This document shows, piece by piece, positions 1 through 11,086 of a stretch of 64,000 nt of DNA (its first letter is position 1; each line of letters starts with the position of its first letter). A program made the translations under genes and the position numbers. Below the pieces are notes generated by a model. It was given only the letters and a program-made list of their open reading frames with translations. It was not told the DNA's origin and searched no databases. Origin of the DNA: Gracilaria vermiculophylla (Eukaryota; Rhodophyta; Florideophyceae; Gracilariales; Gracilariaceae); NCBI GenBank assembly GCA_019155205.2, contig JAHNZQ020003146.1, positions 1,660,095 to 1,724,094 on the forward strand, read 5' to 3'.

Positions 1-852
1 TACTTGCATCCAAGGCAAAAGTAGGTACGCTTTGTCGCCAAAGAGGCAATACTGTTCGCCTCCTACCATTAGTCTAAACTTTAAGATGTAGGCCATTTTC
101 GATTCCCCGTAGAGTGTAATGTTGTGCCGCCTTCCTTCCACGGGTCCAGCTAGGTGGAAAAGGAGCCCGTCCGGCGTCACCACAGATTGAAATTTTTGCA
201 TGTGTTTGCGGTTGTGGCCGCTGTTCACGCTTCGCTGCATTACCTGGCCGGGTCGCGCGATGAAGAACCCTGTGCCGTCGATAAAGCCAACGCAGTTCTG
301 AAGAGCCCCGCCCTTGTCGAGGACAGCTTTCGCGTACAGGGCGGCCCGCTCTTGCATCAGGTCCCCTTTCCACTGGCGTAAAGTATAACTGCACCGCTCC
401 ATGATCAGCTCAGTAGTCTCATAAAATATCTCGCACAGTACTGAGCTGGTTCGACCAAACAGTTCTTTGAGGTCGCGCCAGCGCCCAGGCGAGGACAGGT
501 GGCCCAGCACAATGGACAGGCGCTCCACAGAAGTTACTCGATGTCGACGTCGGAAGGACGTTTCCTCGAGCTGTAGCAACTTAGCAACTCGACTCAAGTC
601 CGCGGGCTTAAATTGGAAGAGTGACCAGGCATCCTTTAAGGAAATAATGTTTAAGTTGAAAGAAACGGCATAAACTTCCCTTCTGCGGCGTAGCTGGGCT
701 CTTAGGTCACGGCGGACGACAAGGAAGCGGCGCAAGATAGGCCCCAGCTCTGAGAGTCTCTCGCCAGATGCGTATCACGCCATCAGCTCGCGACGCAAGC
801 GCCGCCGCACGCGGTGGAGCTGCGTCAAGCTGTAGTCCCTGATTGCCACCAT
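1..852 (-). pseudogene. PIF/Harbinger-type DDE transposase, partial, one in-frame TGA
   Basis: Reading the minus strand from 852, the frame starts MVAIRDYSL and stays in one frame to the window edge, broken only by a TGA at 777-775; from 774 to 1 there are 258 open codons. Seen: the N-terminal block ending in SPGRWRDLKELFGR, then CVGFIDGT (first catalytic Asp), a VVTPDGLLFHLAGPVEGRRH block and LFGDKAYLLLPW. This is the order of a DDE_Tnp_4/PIF-Harbinger transposase, which cuts and pastes DNA transposons. The second Asp normally following the RRH motif reads Asn, so the copy is probably inactive as well as interrupted. The C-terminus lies outside the window. A host gene domesticated from a transposase is possible but the TGA argues against it. 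Confidence 0.75.
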
Positions 853-1319
853 TCGTGGGGTGACGACCGCCGCATAGAGACAGTAGATAAAATAAGCGTT
901 GCGGCTCGTCGTTAGGACACTCCGGGTAAGTTAAGTCGGGTTCTCGGATGCCATTTCTTGTCGTAGCGACGGCTGTGCCGCGGGCTGACGCGCATCGAAC
1001 GAAAAAGTCCTGTGCCGAAACTCATCAAAGGAATTTTTGTGAAATTATTTTTCCGGTAAGTGCTACCCACATTATACCCACAATTTCACCCACAGTTCAG
1101 TTGCCGAAACTCTTTATTGTCCCCAATCTCGCCTTTGAAGTACTCGTCGGCAACGTTTCGCACAGAACGGTGAGCGTGCCGGAACATACCATTGTCAGTC
1201 TAACGATCCAATCCTGGAGGGTGATTGGTACAATTCCCGATCGCTCTTAACGGCTGCAAACCCATGACGAGGAGAATAAGGATAAGTACTATACAGTATT
1301 TAAAGACAGTGATGAGACC

Positions 1320-2200
1320 TTACCGGCGAGAAACTGGTGCAATACCGTCATAGTGGGCGAAAAGCACGCCAAGAACCGGGAAGAAACAGTCAACATTTTG
1401 GATGGCTTTGAAGACATTTAGTCTGGCTGGCTTGGAGAAACCACGGCAATTCTACTCCTCAAAAACTTGGCACCGGGCATGAAACGCATATATCAAGTTC
1501 CATAAAAAGCGGGGCCCAAAGTATTTATTAGGAAGAAAAAGGAAGTGGAGTATATGCTAAAAGCGGAAAACATAGAACCGTCATCATCGGAGTAAACATC
1601 GCCAGTAGTACTTGTCCAATTACCAAAACTGGTCTTGGAGGTTTTGTGTACACACCCGTAAGATAAAAACCTAAACGTCCCGAGATACGTAATCTACACT
1701 ATGCATGGATGAGTGCTCGGATTACTTCGGACACGTTCATACAATTTGTACCGATGACGCAAGTTGGGGGTATTTGCATCTGGAAATCGCAGAGAGAGAC
1801 AGAAACAAGACTACATTTACGACCCTTATGAGTCTGAACTGCACTTTAAGAACTCCCTCCCGGATATGGAATGCGCCAGTCTGCCTTCCGACGGCGCAAA
1901 ATATCATCCCTAATAAAGACAAGTGGCTGCACGCCCTGGTGTACGTCAACAACGTGATTAAATATTCACGAACCATTGAGGAACACCTACGGCAGGAATG
2001 CGATATTCTGACTATTTTAAGGAATGCGGCATTCTTACTCTTTTAAGGAATATCAGAACTACGTTGAAGATGAAGAAGTGTCCATTCTTTAAACCCTCAG
2101 TATATTACCTTGGGAACATCAAATATTCTCGTAGCCTACAATTTTCTCAGTTCATTTTCAATGTTATCGGTCAGGCGATGCAGCACAGGACATAGACAAA
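1320..2200 (+). pseudogene. Reverse-transcriptase remnant of family D
   Basis: The stretch shares the pattern of the A1 reverse transcriptase: the pre-RT block GFEDI-stop-SGWLGE, then NKTTFTT, and the active-site region LVYVNNVIKYSRTIEEHL. The catalytic YxDD box reads YVNN, so both aspartates are lost. In-frame stops include TAG at 1419-1421, TAA at 1503-1505 and TAA at 1593-1595; the first and last fall where related elements have Trp (see findings). This is a fossil with no coding capacity. Confidence 0.75.
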
Positions 2201-3169
2201 ATCTGGTCCTTTAGAGTTTCATGTAACGTCTTTTGCTGCTCTGTCCCCGATTATGCCCGTTTTCTGCGTTTCTTAACATACTATGCTGGAAAAAGAACAA
2301 ACGGACCGATTTAAAGTTCTAGACGATGAGGAATCTCAAGCAAATTAAGAACTTTGCTACCAATTGATATCTTCACTAATTCTATCTCTTCTCATTCCAC
2401 GACCCCCCTTCGTTTTGGACACGGGCACAAGTGGAGTCCATGAGGACTACACCTTGCCGCAAAAGCAATCAAACTGTGAAAAACAAAAACCCATTAGAAC
2501 TGGATTCACTACTTCAATCAAGCAGAGACGAGGTACACAATTGTGGAGAAAGAATGCTTAGCCGTAGTTTAAGCGATGCTGAATTCACGACCTTATTGAA
2601 TAGGTGAATCATTCACAGTCGAAACATACCATCACTCATGGAGCTGGAGCCCAAATGTGGATATCTGATCGTAACGATTCGCATGGTGGAACCTCCGTCT
2701 AACAGAATTTGCGTCTTTCTTCGTGTAACGCGCCGATGTCAAACACCGGGCAGGAGATGTTCTTTCCTGGTTGCCCATTGACGGGCTCGATAACATCCCT
2801 TTACAAGATGATATACAATACATCGACATGGGTTCTCCTGGGAATTGCGATTGTATTATTGTTACAGTTCAACCAGGAGAGATCGTATATGGAAACGTCG
2901 TGATTGACTGTAAAGACCCCAGTGAGGGGCAGGAAGAGGAACCAGGTAATGAGGTACATGCGTTTGCAACGGAGGAGAAACAGAAGAACGCGATGCCGAT
3001 ATCGGTAGAAACGTTTCAGGATGAAAAGACAAAGAACCTCTGGTGCGCGAGAAAAGCCGAAAAATTAGGGAAAAAGCGATCCCATTGTGAGTGCAATAGA
3101 ACCACGGGATTTCTATTGAATACATAACCACCAGAAGCGTATATCCAACGTCTGGTGCCAAATAGCTTT

Positions 3170-3985
3170 TGGGCCAGGGTTCTATATCTTTCTTACTATT
3201 TAAAGTTTACCTGTCACAGAAGGTAGAGAAGAGTGTAAGCTATCATTCGACAGGATTTCTATTGGCCATTTATGGCTAACAATTCGTATCGAACCGTGAA
3301 TGACTGCAATTCTTGCGCAACCACATGAGGTAAGCTCCGTAGGTAGCAGACGTTCCGAAAGTTCTTTATCGCAGCGAATCCTTTAGAACTCGTCGTAACG
3401 GACATAAATGGTCCATGAACGAGGGCCATATACGACAAAAAATATAACTTGATCACTACTAAGTGCTTCACTTAATTGGCTCGAACTCTACCGTTCGAGG
3501 CCACATTGAACACAAACAAAGCGCTGGCCTTCTTGGAGAGCTGGATACCCCTCTACGGGGCCTCAAAATACGTACTAACCGAGAACGGACCCCAGTTCGT
3601 GGCTAAATTCTTAGAAGCCCCATGGGTGGATTATGGCACAAGCCACTAATTGACTACCGCCCACCAATCCCAGACAAACGGGCAGACCGCGCGCTTTAAT
3701 CGAACCCTCATGATCAGGCTCGAGCATTACATATCGGAGTACCAGTATGACTGGGATGAACATCTCCAGCCATTGTTCGTCGCGTATTACACGAGAGTCC
3801 GTTCGACGACGAGCACAACCGCATCCTATTTGGTCCTCACCAGACACCAATTTGGACTTGTTATGAATGCGCCCACAGAAACGCTTTCGCTATTGGGACC
3901 TGCTAGCCCTGATGCATCGAACGTCAGGCGATTGACACGTAACCAGAGCTGGTGGTTGCGTTCACATGCAAAAGCAAAATGAGAT
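3170..3985 (+). pseudogene. Integrase remnant of family D
   Basis: Seen: zinc-binding-domain residue pattern RQDFYWPFMAN and NDCNSCA near 3250-3330, then the core motif YVLTENGPQFVAKFL at about 3568-3612 and QTNGQTARFNRTL near 3670-3715, followed by the usual YDWDEHLQPLFVAY block. The second catalytic Asp is replaced by Glu (TENGPQF rather than TDNGPQF) and the catalytic Glu of QVERFN reads Ala (QTARFN), so this cannot be an active integrase. Several stops separate the pieces. Confidence 0.75.
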
Positions 3986-4100
3986 GCATCTGAACGAGGA
4001 TGAAAGGAGGGCTTCGACGTCTGCGTCAGGATATCCCCATTTTTTGCCATAGAAGGTTATTTTTCCCCCCAAAAACAGCCTAAAAAAACTATTGATGCGA

Positions 4101-4734
4101 CCAAGAACGTATCTAACGCGTTTTATTTCACAGAACAACGAGATCTCCGAAGATCATCAAACCCATTGACACGACTGTCATGATCTTGCATGGAGCGCTC
4201 TTTTACACAGTCTCAATCGCCCGTGTCACTAGAGCCCATTAGCAACAAAACAAACGCCAAACCTAGAGTGGGCTCCCAATGAAGTAACTCCTACAACGGG
4301 AACGAAGGCTAAAGCCCATTTTTCTCTTGAAGGAGACTCTGCACAAGAGCTGATGAACACGGCTCCTACGACTCATGAACGCTCCGTGTCGGCCGACTCC
4401 AAGTCCGTCACATCTCCTAATGATGTTATGCATCTTTCAGAGCTGGACGAACCGGACCGCACAAAACAATGAATACTCGATAGAGTTGTCGACGAAAGCT
4501 ATACCGAGGACGAGACCCGCATCATCTTTGCGTGTTGGTATGATTATTGGGAGCCCACGAGAGAATCAACGGCAATCATCTCACACTTCTGCACTACCCT
4601 TCACCTGTCTGCCACAGCTTGTGTACAGTGAGCGAAATACCTATTCGTTTGGCATACGCCGTGGATGGAACGCTTCAAGTCTGATTCTTAGATCGTAATA
4701 TTCGTACAAAAAGTAGACTTCTTATTTACTCCAT
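4101..4734. other. No recognisable gene; degenerate flank of family D
   Basis: Short open stretches only (largest about 107 codons at 4375-4698), with no domain I recognise. It may contain the decayed C-terminal part of family D pol, given its position just downstream. Confidence 0.4.
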
Positions 4735-5290
4735 CACGCTATAGTCGACAGCGCGCCGGGAGCCACCATTGCTGGAATTTTCTCGATTTCAACTTTTATT
4801 GGGAATTCGAAGCTTTGCTCCGTGCTTAGAGGGGTTCAAGAGCTCCTCCCTCTCTACCATGTAAATCTTGGAACATTCTGGATAAATCCGCACCCTTTTT
4901 GTTTTTAAAGTCGACCAACGGGTTAGTTAGTAACACCAACAGGCCTTATTCACCTGCAAATGGTGCATACACGACTACAACTGGGTCTCAGTATGCCTGC
5001 CGTCCATCCTGTACGTACACTCATTGCAATGCACCAGTTATCGTTCTACGTACCATTTCATCTCTCCTTCTAGATTGAGCCACTTTTAAGGTCTCTGCAC
5101 TCGTCGGAACTTTTTCACGTGCCCACCGGCTTCACGTGCAACGATTCTCGTACTACACATACCTATAGCCGTTCTGGCGCTGCTCTTTCCACCCTTCGTA
5201 CCAATTGGCTTTCTCCCTTAAGGTTGAGCCAACTTCGCGGTCTCCAGACAATTACGCTTTGGTCGATACTGAAGACCTTTTTGTGCGTTT
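4735..5290 (+). repeat. Dispersed repeat R, copy 1
   Basis: This stretch aligns by eye, in the same orientation, with 29817-30300 (copy 2): shared blocks include GGAGCCACCATTGCTGGAA versus GGAACCCACAATGGCTGGAA, AGTCGACCA followed by an A/G-rich stretch, TGCCTGCCGTCCATCCTGT, and TACCATTTCATCTCT followed by a TAGATTGAGCC-type block. Within copy 1 the TTGAGCCA...GGTCTC block occurs twice about 145 bp apart (near 5075 and 5225). It lies just downstream of family D and could be a remnant of its LTR, which is inference. Confidence 0.5.
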
Positions 5291-5530
5291 GAAGTGCGCT
5301 ATAGTTAAGTATTTTTGAAACCCACTGGGAGGTACGCTTCCAATTCAGGTGTAACAGAGGGCTCTGTCCATTAAGTTACGTCTCGTGAGGACAAAGCTTT
5401 GAACACCTTGAGATGCATTTTTGACCGCCGGATTCAGCTCTACAGATATTCCTTTCAAACCAACTATAAGAAACGGAGCAAAATACCCACTGGTGACATG
5501 TGCCGTGGCCTAAAGGCTCCAAGTCAAAAC

Positions 5531-6084
5531 TATGGTACTGTCAGCCCTCCTGTCGAGGTAGTAAAGCACAAAGTCCGTTAGGAGTTTTTGTTGACTCCAA
5601 AGGCGCGTATTCCTAAAGGTGGTCTCCGGTATCCGCTGTCGCGAGCCGGGGAAATTCTAAAAGAGATTTGCAAACACCAAGCGGAGGGGAAGGTTCACTG
5701 GGCGGACAATGCTCCTACAGGCGCTGCTATGATGCGACCTGGAGATCGGCGGCATAGAAACCTGCGTGAATAGACAAGAGACTCCAACCGGAAAATGTAG
5801 AAGAAGACTCCAGGGTGCTTGTCCTTACTTCCCCAGAGGTGGAGCTCGCCCGGCAGATTAAGTATCAAGCCGGGAGCCCGCCTCGGCAGGTCTCACTACT
5901 GTGCTAATTACCTACATAAAATATCTAAAATAAATAATAAATTCTAACGTACCTCAAGGATACTGTAGCGCACGCGGGCGAGATTATGCACCACGTGGCC
6001 CAGCGAATAAATTACGAACCCTCCTTAGAAATATTATACCTGAAGGCCAAACCACCATATTGCCGTAGGAGCCACTGTACTACA
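5531..6084 (-). repeat. Family A LTR, solo
   Basis: Full-length 554-bp LTR of the family that flanks element A1 (sense orientation defined as TGTAGTACAG...GTACCACA, here on the minus strand). The plus-strand start is mutated (TATGGTACTGTCAG instead of TGTGGTACTGTCAG) and the end is CACTGTACTACA. Flanks AAAAC / TAAAC could be an imperfect 5-bp target duplication. No internal element sequence is attached, so it is most simply a solo LTR. Confidence 0.8.
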
Positions 6085-6724
6085 TAAACAGTAACTATTT
6101 TTTTACGTAGCAAGTTTCTAATTTAAGCCGGCATGCTACTTTGAGCACTGTGCTGGCTCTCTGCATGGCGATAAAATATCCACATGGACGGACTGGGAGA
6201 TAGTCTGACCCCGCAAACCATGCCTAAGAAGGTGCTGGGAGTTCTTTCTTACTACTTTAAGAAGATGACCATGTTTTAACTCAAGTCGTGAGCCTTGCGC
6301 TTTCTACAGTTAACCAACAGTTTACCCAGCTTTTTCATAGAGCTCTATGTCCTCCAGGCGCCGTACCCATTTTTCCGATCGGTTATTGTTATCCATTCGT
6401 TCATTCCGTACCTACAGCCGTTTCGTAACTGCGCTTGCCATTTATGTTTCTTTTTGGGCCCTATTTTTAGGTCCAACCATTTGTGCGCTCGTTAGACCAG
6501 CCGCTTACATGAAAATTTTGACCCATTATTGAAGTGCACGCCCATTTTTTGGGGTATTCCTGTGTATGGTCTTTCCCGAGAAACCCGCGATAGAAGGCTG
6601 ATGTGTCTAAGTCCCACGCCAGCGGCCGGCCGCACGAGACCTACACTTGTGGCAAGGGGAACTCTCGATAGGACCGGTGCCTGGAAACGTTCACGGGTGG
6701 TGGCACAAGTGGCAGAGTACTTAT
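6085..6724. other. No recognisable gene
   Basis: Only short overlapping open stretches (60-85 codons) in several frames; no domain, RNA or repeat match identified by eye. Confidence 0.5.
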
Positions 6725-7085
6725 TTATTTACAATTTTCCTATTTCTACAATTGGCACTACAGTACTTAAGGGTGTACTGCAATAGCCCGCAAGCAGAAA
6801 AGGCACAAGAAGACGTTCGAATCTTACTCTGCGGAGGTAGTTTGGCGGTAGAACCCTCTCGAGGCAACAAGACGACAATGTCGGGTGTACGACCGAGCTT
6901 GCCCCTGCAGCACTTTGCGGGAGAGGTGTAAGAAGGATCCCCAATAAGTGGGTGCATGGGTTTCCGGTGCCGCCTCGGAGAAAAAGGATGGGAAAGTAAA
7001 GGGGAGCGCGGGTCGTGCAATCCACAAGGTAGAGGATGCGCCATAAAGGCGGGAAAAAGGGGGGTAGCCGTAAAGAAATAGATGA
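6725..7085 (-). repeat. Long inverted repeat, left arm
   Basis: The minus strand of this arm matches the plus strand of 8235-8605 over about 350 bp with many substitutions. Conceptual translations in all frames align, for example SPAKCCRGKLG against SPAKCCRNNLV and RTSSCAFSACGLLQYTL against RTSSCDFPACTLLQYSF. The similarity is at the DNA level, so I do not infer a protein. A family A LTR lies between the arms. It could be two copies of one repeat in opposite orientation or the ends of a foldback-type element. Confidence 0.6.
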
Positions 7086-7305
7086 CGAGTGGTAAATATA
7101 CTTAAAAAAGAAACGAGGAGAGAATGACGTGTAATGTACCCAAGTCTCGGCGCCCTCAACAAACAAGGGTGATGAGCATTCGTACGCTACGGAATATCCC
7201 TCGCGAGACACAAATACCGACGTACGCGGAAAGCTCAGAGACAAAACCTCGGTTACCTTTTACTGAAAAATGCGGCGGTCACGCCGGCGCCCTTAAGGAC
7301 TGCAG

Positions 7306-7354
7306 TGCTTAATAAATAAATAAACAAATAAAGGAATCACTCAACAAATAAATA
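7306..7354. repeat. AATAAA-rich simple repeat
   Basis: Imperfect tandem AATAAATAAATAAACAAATAAA stretch in otherwise mixed sequence; a simple repeat with no assigned function. Confidence 0.7.
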
Positions 7355-7675
7355 CCCGGGCATTTGAGCCACTGCCCGTGCACAATACCAGGCGCCGGTC
7401 GTTCCGGGAGTTCCCCGTGTCACACGTCTATGGTGCGTGCCGTCGGCCGCTTGTGCGGGACTTCGTCATATTAGTTCTCTCTTGCTGATTTCACTGTAAG
7501 GGCCCATACGTGGATTACCCCGAAAATCGGACGAGCACTTCAAAGGGCTCCGGCGTCACCGTCTCCACCCTCAGTAAAAGGTATCCAAGGTTCCGGCTCT
7601 GAGACCTTCGGCTACGTCGGTATTTGCCTCTAACGAGAGATATTTCGTAACGTGGGGTTGCTCATCCGCCTTACT

Positions 7676-8182
7676 TGTGGTACCTCCCGTTCTCTTTTTG
7701 AGATGGTAGTGCACAACCTCCGTTAGGAGTTTTTGGTGACTTCAAAGGCGCGAGTTCCTAAAGGTGGTCTCCGGCAATCACGGTCACGAGCCGGGGGAAT
7801 CCTGAAAGGGGGTTCGCAAGCACAAAGCGGACAGGGGGGCGTACTCGGCGAAAAATGTTCCTACAGGCGCTGCTATGAGGCAACCTGAAAATTGGCGGCT
7901 TTGAAACCTGAATTCCTTCGACAAGAGTCTTCGACTGAAAAAAGTTGAGGAAGACTCAAGAATGCTTGGTTTACGTCCCCCAGAGGTGAAGATCGACCGG
8001 CAGATTAAGTACCGTGCCAGGAGCCCGCCTTGACCGGTCTTGCTACTAAATAATTAAAATAAATCTAAATTGCACAATTTGTCAGGAGTACTGTACTCAT
8101 TTTATAAAATAAAAACACTCCTTAGGAATACCTCGTTATAAAACCACAAGAAAATATCACCTTAGGATCCACTGTACTACAC
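7676..8182 (-). repeat. Family A LTR, diverged, about 507 bp
   Basis: Begins TGTGGTACCTCCCGT and ends CACTGTACTACA in plus orientation. It contains the diagnostic family A blocks (CACAACCTCCGTTAGGAGTTTTTGGTGAC; GGAGCCCGCCTTGACCGGTCT) with many differences and about 45 bp of net deletion relative to the 554-bp form. Flanking pentamers TTACT and CTGTT do not match, so it is old or recombined. Confidence 0.75.
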
Positions 8183-8234
8183 TGTTCGCTGAGAGCGCCC
8201 ATATTTCGGGTGTTACCAGTCGCACTGTGCTCGC

Positions 8235-8605
8235 TCCTTGTACAAGGATCGTTACGGCTCGCCGTTGTTTGCCATACGGCTACCTCCTTTTTTTACTACC
8301 TTGATGGAACATATACCACCTTGTGGGCCTTGCCACCCGCACTTCATCTTCATTTTACATCTCTTTCCTGCGCAAAGGCACCGTACACACAAACAACCAC
8401 CTAGTGGGGATCTTTTTTCTACCTCTCCCGCCAAGTGCTGCCGGAACAACCTCGTTCTTAAACGCAACATTGTCGTGTTGTTCTCTGGGCAGAGCTCTAC
8501 CATCGAACGACCTCTCTAGAAGAAGCTTCGTACGTCTTCGTGTGATTTTCCCGCTTGCACGCTACTGCAATACAGTTTTATATGCGTCGAACACTTACCA
8601 ATAAA
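8235..8605 (+). repeat. Long inverted repeat, right arm
   Basis: Partner of the left arm at 6725-7085 in opposite orientation; see that entry for the matching blocks. Confidence 0.6.
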
Positions 8606-8929
8606 AATTGAAAAAATGGTCTCTAATAATACACATTTTTTCAGCAGCTGTACTGATGGTATTAAAGGATAGATTATTCGTCATTGAGAAATTTACCCTT
8701 AGGTTTGAAAATTGGAAAGGGTACGCGTGATATATTTAGTAAGCTACCATAGAGCACGTTTGTCTTATAAGTTGCATTGCTGTATACGTAGCATTCAGAT
8801 TATTGGAAGTATTTGTATTTTTCATGCTCGTAGAATGCATTGTGATTATTAAGTCATAGACACTCAGCTACGCATTCCCTACTAGAGGAGGGATCCCAAA
8901 TAACTGTCCCTCCCAGGTAAGCAAAACAA

Positions 8930-9648
8930 GCACAGGATGTTTCTATATCATATAATAAAATTCTATGAGGTATCAGAAAACCAGCAAAAAATGTAGTGTA
9001 AACGCACAAAAATGAGACGAACCGTTCCAAAACATATATTCTTCACAAACAAATCTTTCTTGTGAGACATTCAGTAGTTATTTTTGCATAAGTTTAGCTT
9101 TATAACGCTGAGGATTTTTTTTCTGGTATCCTTATCAAGAAAAACAGCTAAAACGTTTTTGTGTACGGTAGTTCTGCGGAATAGTGTTTTTATTCATTTG
9201 TTTGTACTTGAATGAGACTTTGTTGTTTATCTTTCTTTAACAATGGTGTTTCTCAAAAGCTGCGATTAAGGTTTTATTTTCGTTTTTGTGCAACCTGCTG
9301 TTTTTCTAGACAAGCTCCGTTTAAAGTTTTTGCCTGCTAGGCTGAGCTTTTAAAAAGACGTTAAAGAGATCATTTCATTCTGTGTAAAGGTTGGATGCTT
9401 AAGAAAATTAGCAACAGCAATAGCACTGACAGAGTTGTGCTCGGCGTTTAAGTTGACGATTTGAAGCGGTTTTTGCTCAGAAAGTGGAGCTCCTGGACCA
9501 ATTTTGACTAGAAAGAAGACGATGGTATTTGCGTATTTGAACAATGTGTAAATAGACGATGTGTAAAAATTAGCCTACAGTACAATTTTAGAGCAGTTTT
9601 CTAGGGGTAAAATGATGTTGAAAAGCACTATGCATGAACCAACGCACT
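8930..9648 (-). mobile_element. Tc1/mariner-like element, internally deleted copy
   Basis: About 0.72 kb that matches both ends of the complete element at 37354-38636 but lacks its middle. Left part: CGTTCCAAAACATAT and GCTTTATAACGCTGAGGATTTT match the transposase 3' end region. Right part: the minus strand encodes a decayed version of the N-terminal helix-turn-helix (PGAPLSEQKPLQIVNLNAE, 9350-9544) and ends in CAGTACAATTTTAGAGCAG...AAAAGCAC. It is a non-autonomous remnant. Confidence 0.65.
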
Positions 9649-10560
9649 GGTTTCAAAAGCTGTATATCGTGTATGCTGCCCGTCATGTCTGTTTGCGTGT
9701 TGGCATCACGTGTCCATTTTGCGTGATACGTTAGAAAGTGCTCAAGCTCCCTTTGCATACCGCTACTCGCTGCGCGCGTATCGTCAAGTATCCGCGCGCG
9801 AGCGCTCAGGTGTTTGTTAAGTGGCTGTCTCTGCGCCTGCTCATCAGTGCCGGTGTCACATGCTCCCTTAGGCTGCACTTGTAATATTTTTAGTTCACGT
9901 TGCATATAAAATCAATCAAAATGTTTTAAAAACATACAAATTATTTGGCTTTGCTCAGGCAGGCCACATGCACAGCGGCGAGCGCGGTTTACTTGGGGCT
10001 TGCGAACAAGGAGAGCTGGCGAGGAATGCTTCAAGTTGGAAAATGATTCAAAAAGTTTGCGGGTTTGTCGCCGACTTTGCTTAAGAATGAGGCAAAAGCG
10101 TGAAAAAAGGCTGTATCGCGGGTGGTAACGTTTTTTGTCGGGAGAATTGATTGGTACGGTGGGTGCAACTTGCTGCTTAAACACACGAGTGTAGTGAGTG
10201 TGCAACAAGTGCGCGTTTGGTCTTCAGGCAAGGGCTTTTCGCGACGCACCTGAGAAGATGAGAAAGTCGGGACTGTAAAACAAGCGCGAGGGAAATGGCA
10301 CGTAGCGCACGCAGCCCCTGTACGCTCGCGCACTGATTGACGGTCGGGAGTACGTGCGCGCGACGAACACACAGTCGCGCGCAAAGCGGCAAGGGCAGAC
10401 ATGGCGGATAAAGATTGTTTCTCGCACACTCTTGGCGACGACGTGCCGGCACGCGCCGCCATCGGCCGTCGCGCGCTGTATGCGGCGCCGCGCGCCTTTT
10501 CTGCGCTGCTTGCGCGGTGCGCAGATTCGGCGCGGCGGTTGGGCGTGACGCGGGCGGCGC
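9649..10560. other. Intergenic, no supported gene
   Basis: Transition from AT-rich repeat sequence to the GC-rich island. Minus-strand open frames here are low-complexity Ala/Arg/Pro products of GC composition. No domain recognised. Confidence 0.5.
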
Positions 10561-10561
10561 A

Positions 10562-10611
10562 CGTGCGCGCGCGCTCGCGCGCGCTCGCGCGCGCTCGCGC
10601 GCGCTCGCGCG
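10562..10611. repeat. Tandem GCGCTCGCGC decamer repeat
   Basis: Five near-perfect 10-bp units of alternating G/C with one TC step each. Such purine-pyrimidine alternation is compatible with Z-DNA, which is inference. Confidence 0.85.
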
Positions 10612-10721
10612 CGCCTCGCGCAAGGACGCGCGGTGCGAAGGAGCGCGCCGCCGCGGCGCGGAAAGCGGCGCGGCGCGCGCGGAAAGCACGGCGGCGGCGG
10701 CGGCGGCGGAGGCGCGCAGCG

Positions 10722-10816
10722 GCGGTGGCGGCGCGCAGACGGGGCGGCGGCGCGCAGACGGGGCGGCGGCGCGCAGACGGGGCGGCGGCGCGCAGACGGG
10801 GCGGCGGCGCGCAGAC
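10722..10816. repeat. 19-bp tandem repeat, five copies
   Basis: Unit GGGGCGGCGGCGCGCAGAC repeats with a strict 19-bp period. The period is not a multiple of three, so the long open frames crossing it are not evidence of coding. Confidence 0.9.
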
Positions 10817-10830
10817 GGGGCGGCGGCGCG

Positions 10831-10896
10831 CAGCGGCGGCAGTGGCGCAGGGGGGGCGGCGCGCAGCGGCGGCAGTGGCGCAGGGGGGGCGGCGCG
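10831..10896. repeat. 33-bp tandem duplication
   Basis: Two adjacent copies of a 33-bp unit starting CAGCGGCGGCAGTGGCGCAG with a run of G in each. It lies directly after the 19-bp array in the 3' flank of the minus-strand membrane-protein gene. Confidence 0.85.
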
Positions 10897-11086
10897 CGGC
10901 GGTGCGCGCGTCACACTGCCAGGCGCGGCCGTAAGCGGCGCGGCGCGCGGTGCGCAGCGCGCGGCGGCGCAAGCTTTACAGCGCGCGCCGCGTGACGTGG
11001 CGGCCGGGGCGGCGGCCGGGGCGGCGGCTGCGGCGGCTGCGGCGGCAGCGGCGGCAGCGCCGCGCGCGCAGCGCCGCGCAGCGCGC

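Larger units (their letters stand above)
1030..4100 (+). mobile_element. Family D: old, heavily decayed Ty3/gypsy retroelement remnant
   Basis: Scattered but colinear matches to a Ty3/gypsy polyprotein run left to right: a protease-to-RT linker (VLVGNVSHRTVSVPEHT, about 1145-1200), the pre-RT block (1320-1610), RT (1700-2150), an RNase H start (about 2415-2480), the integrase zinc-binding region (RQDFYWPFMANNSYR, about 3250-3330) and the integrase core (3480-3900). Frameshifts and stops are frequent. The order and spacing match family A1 in this same window, of which D looks like a distant relative. No LTR could be assigned with confidence. Confidence 0.75.

Noticed and set aside
10562..10896. 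CRISPR-like array
   Set aside because: Direct tandem repeats without spacers in a eukaryotic GC-rich region.
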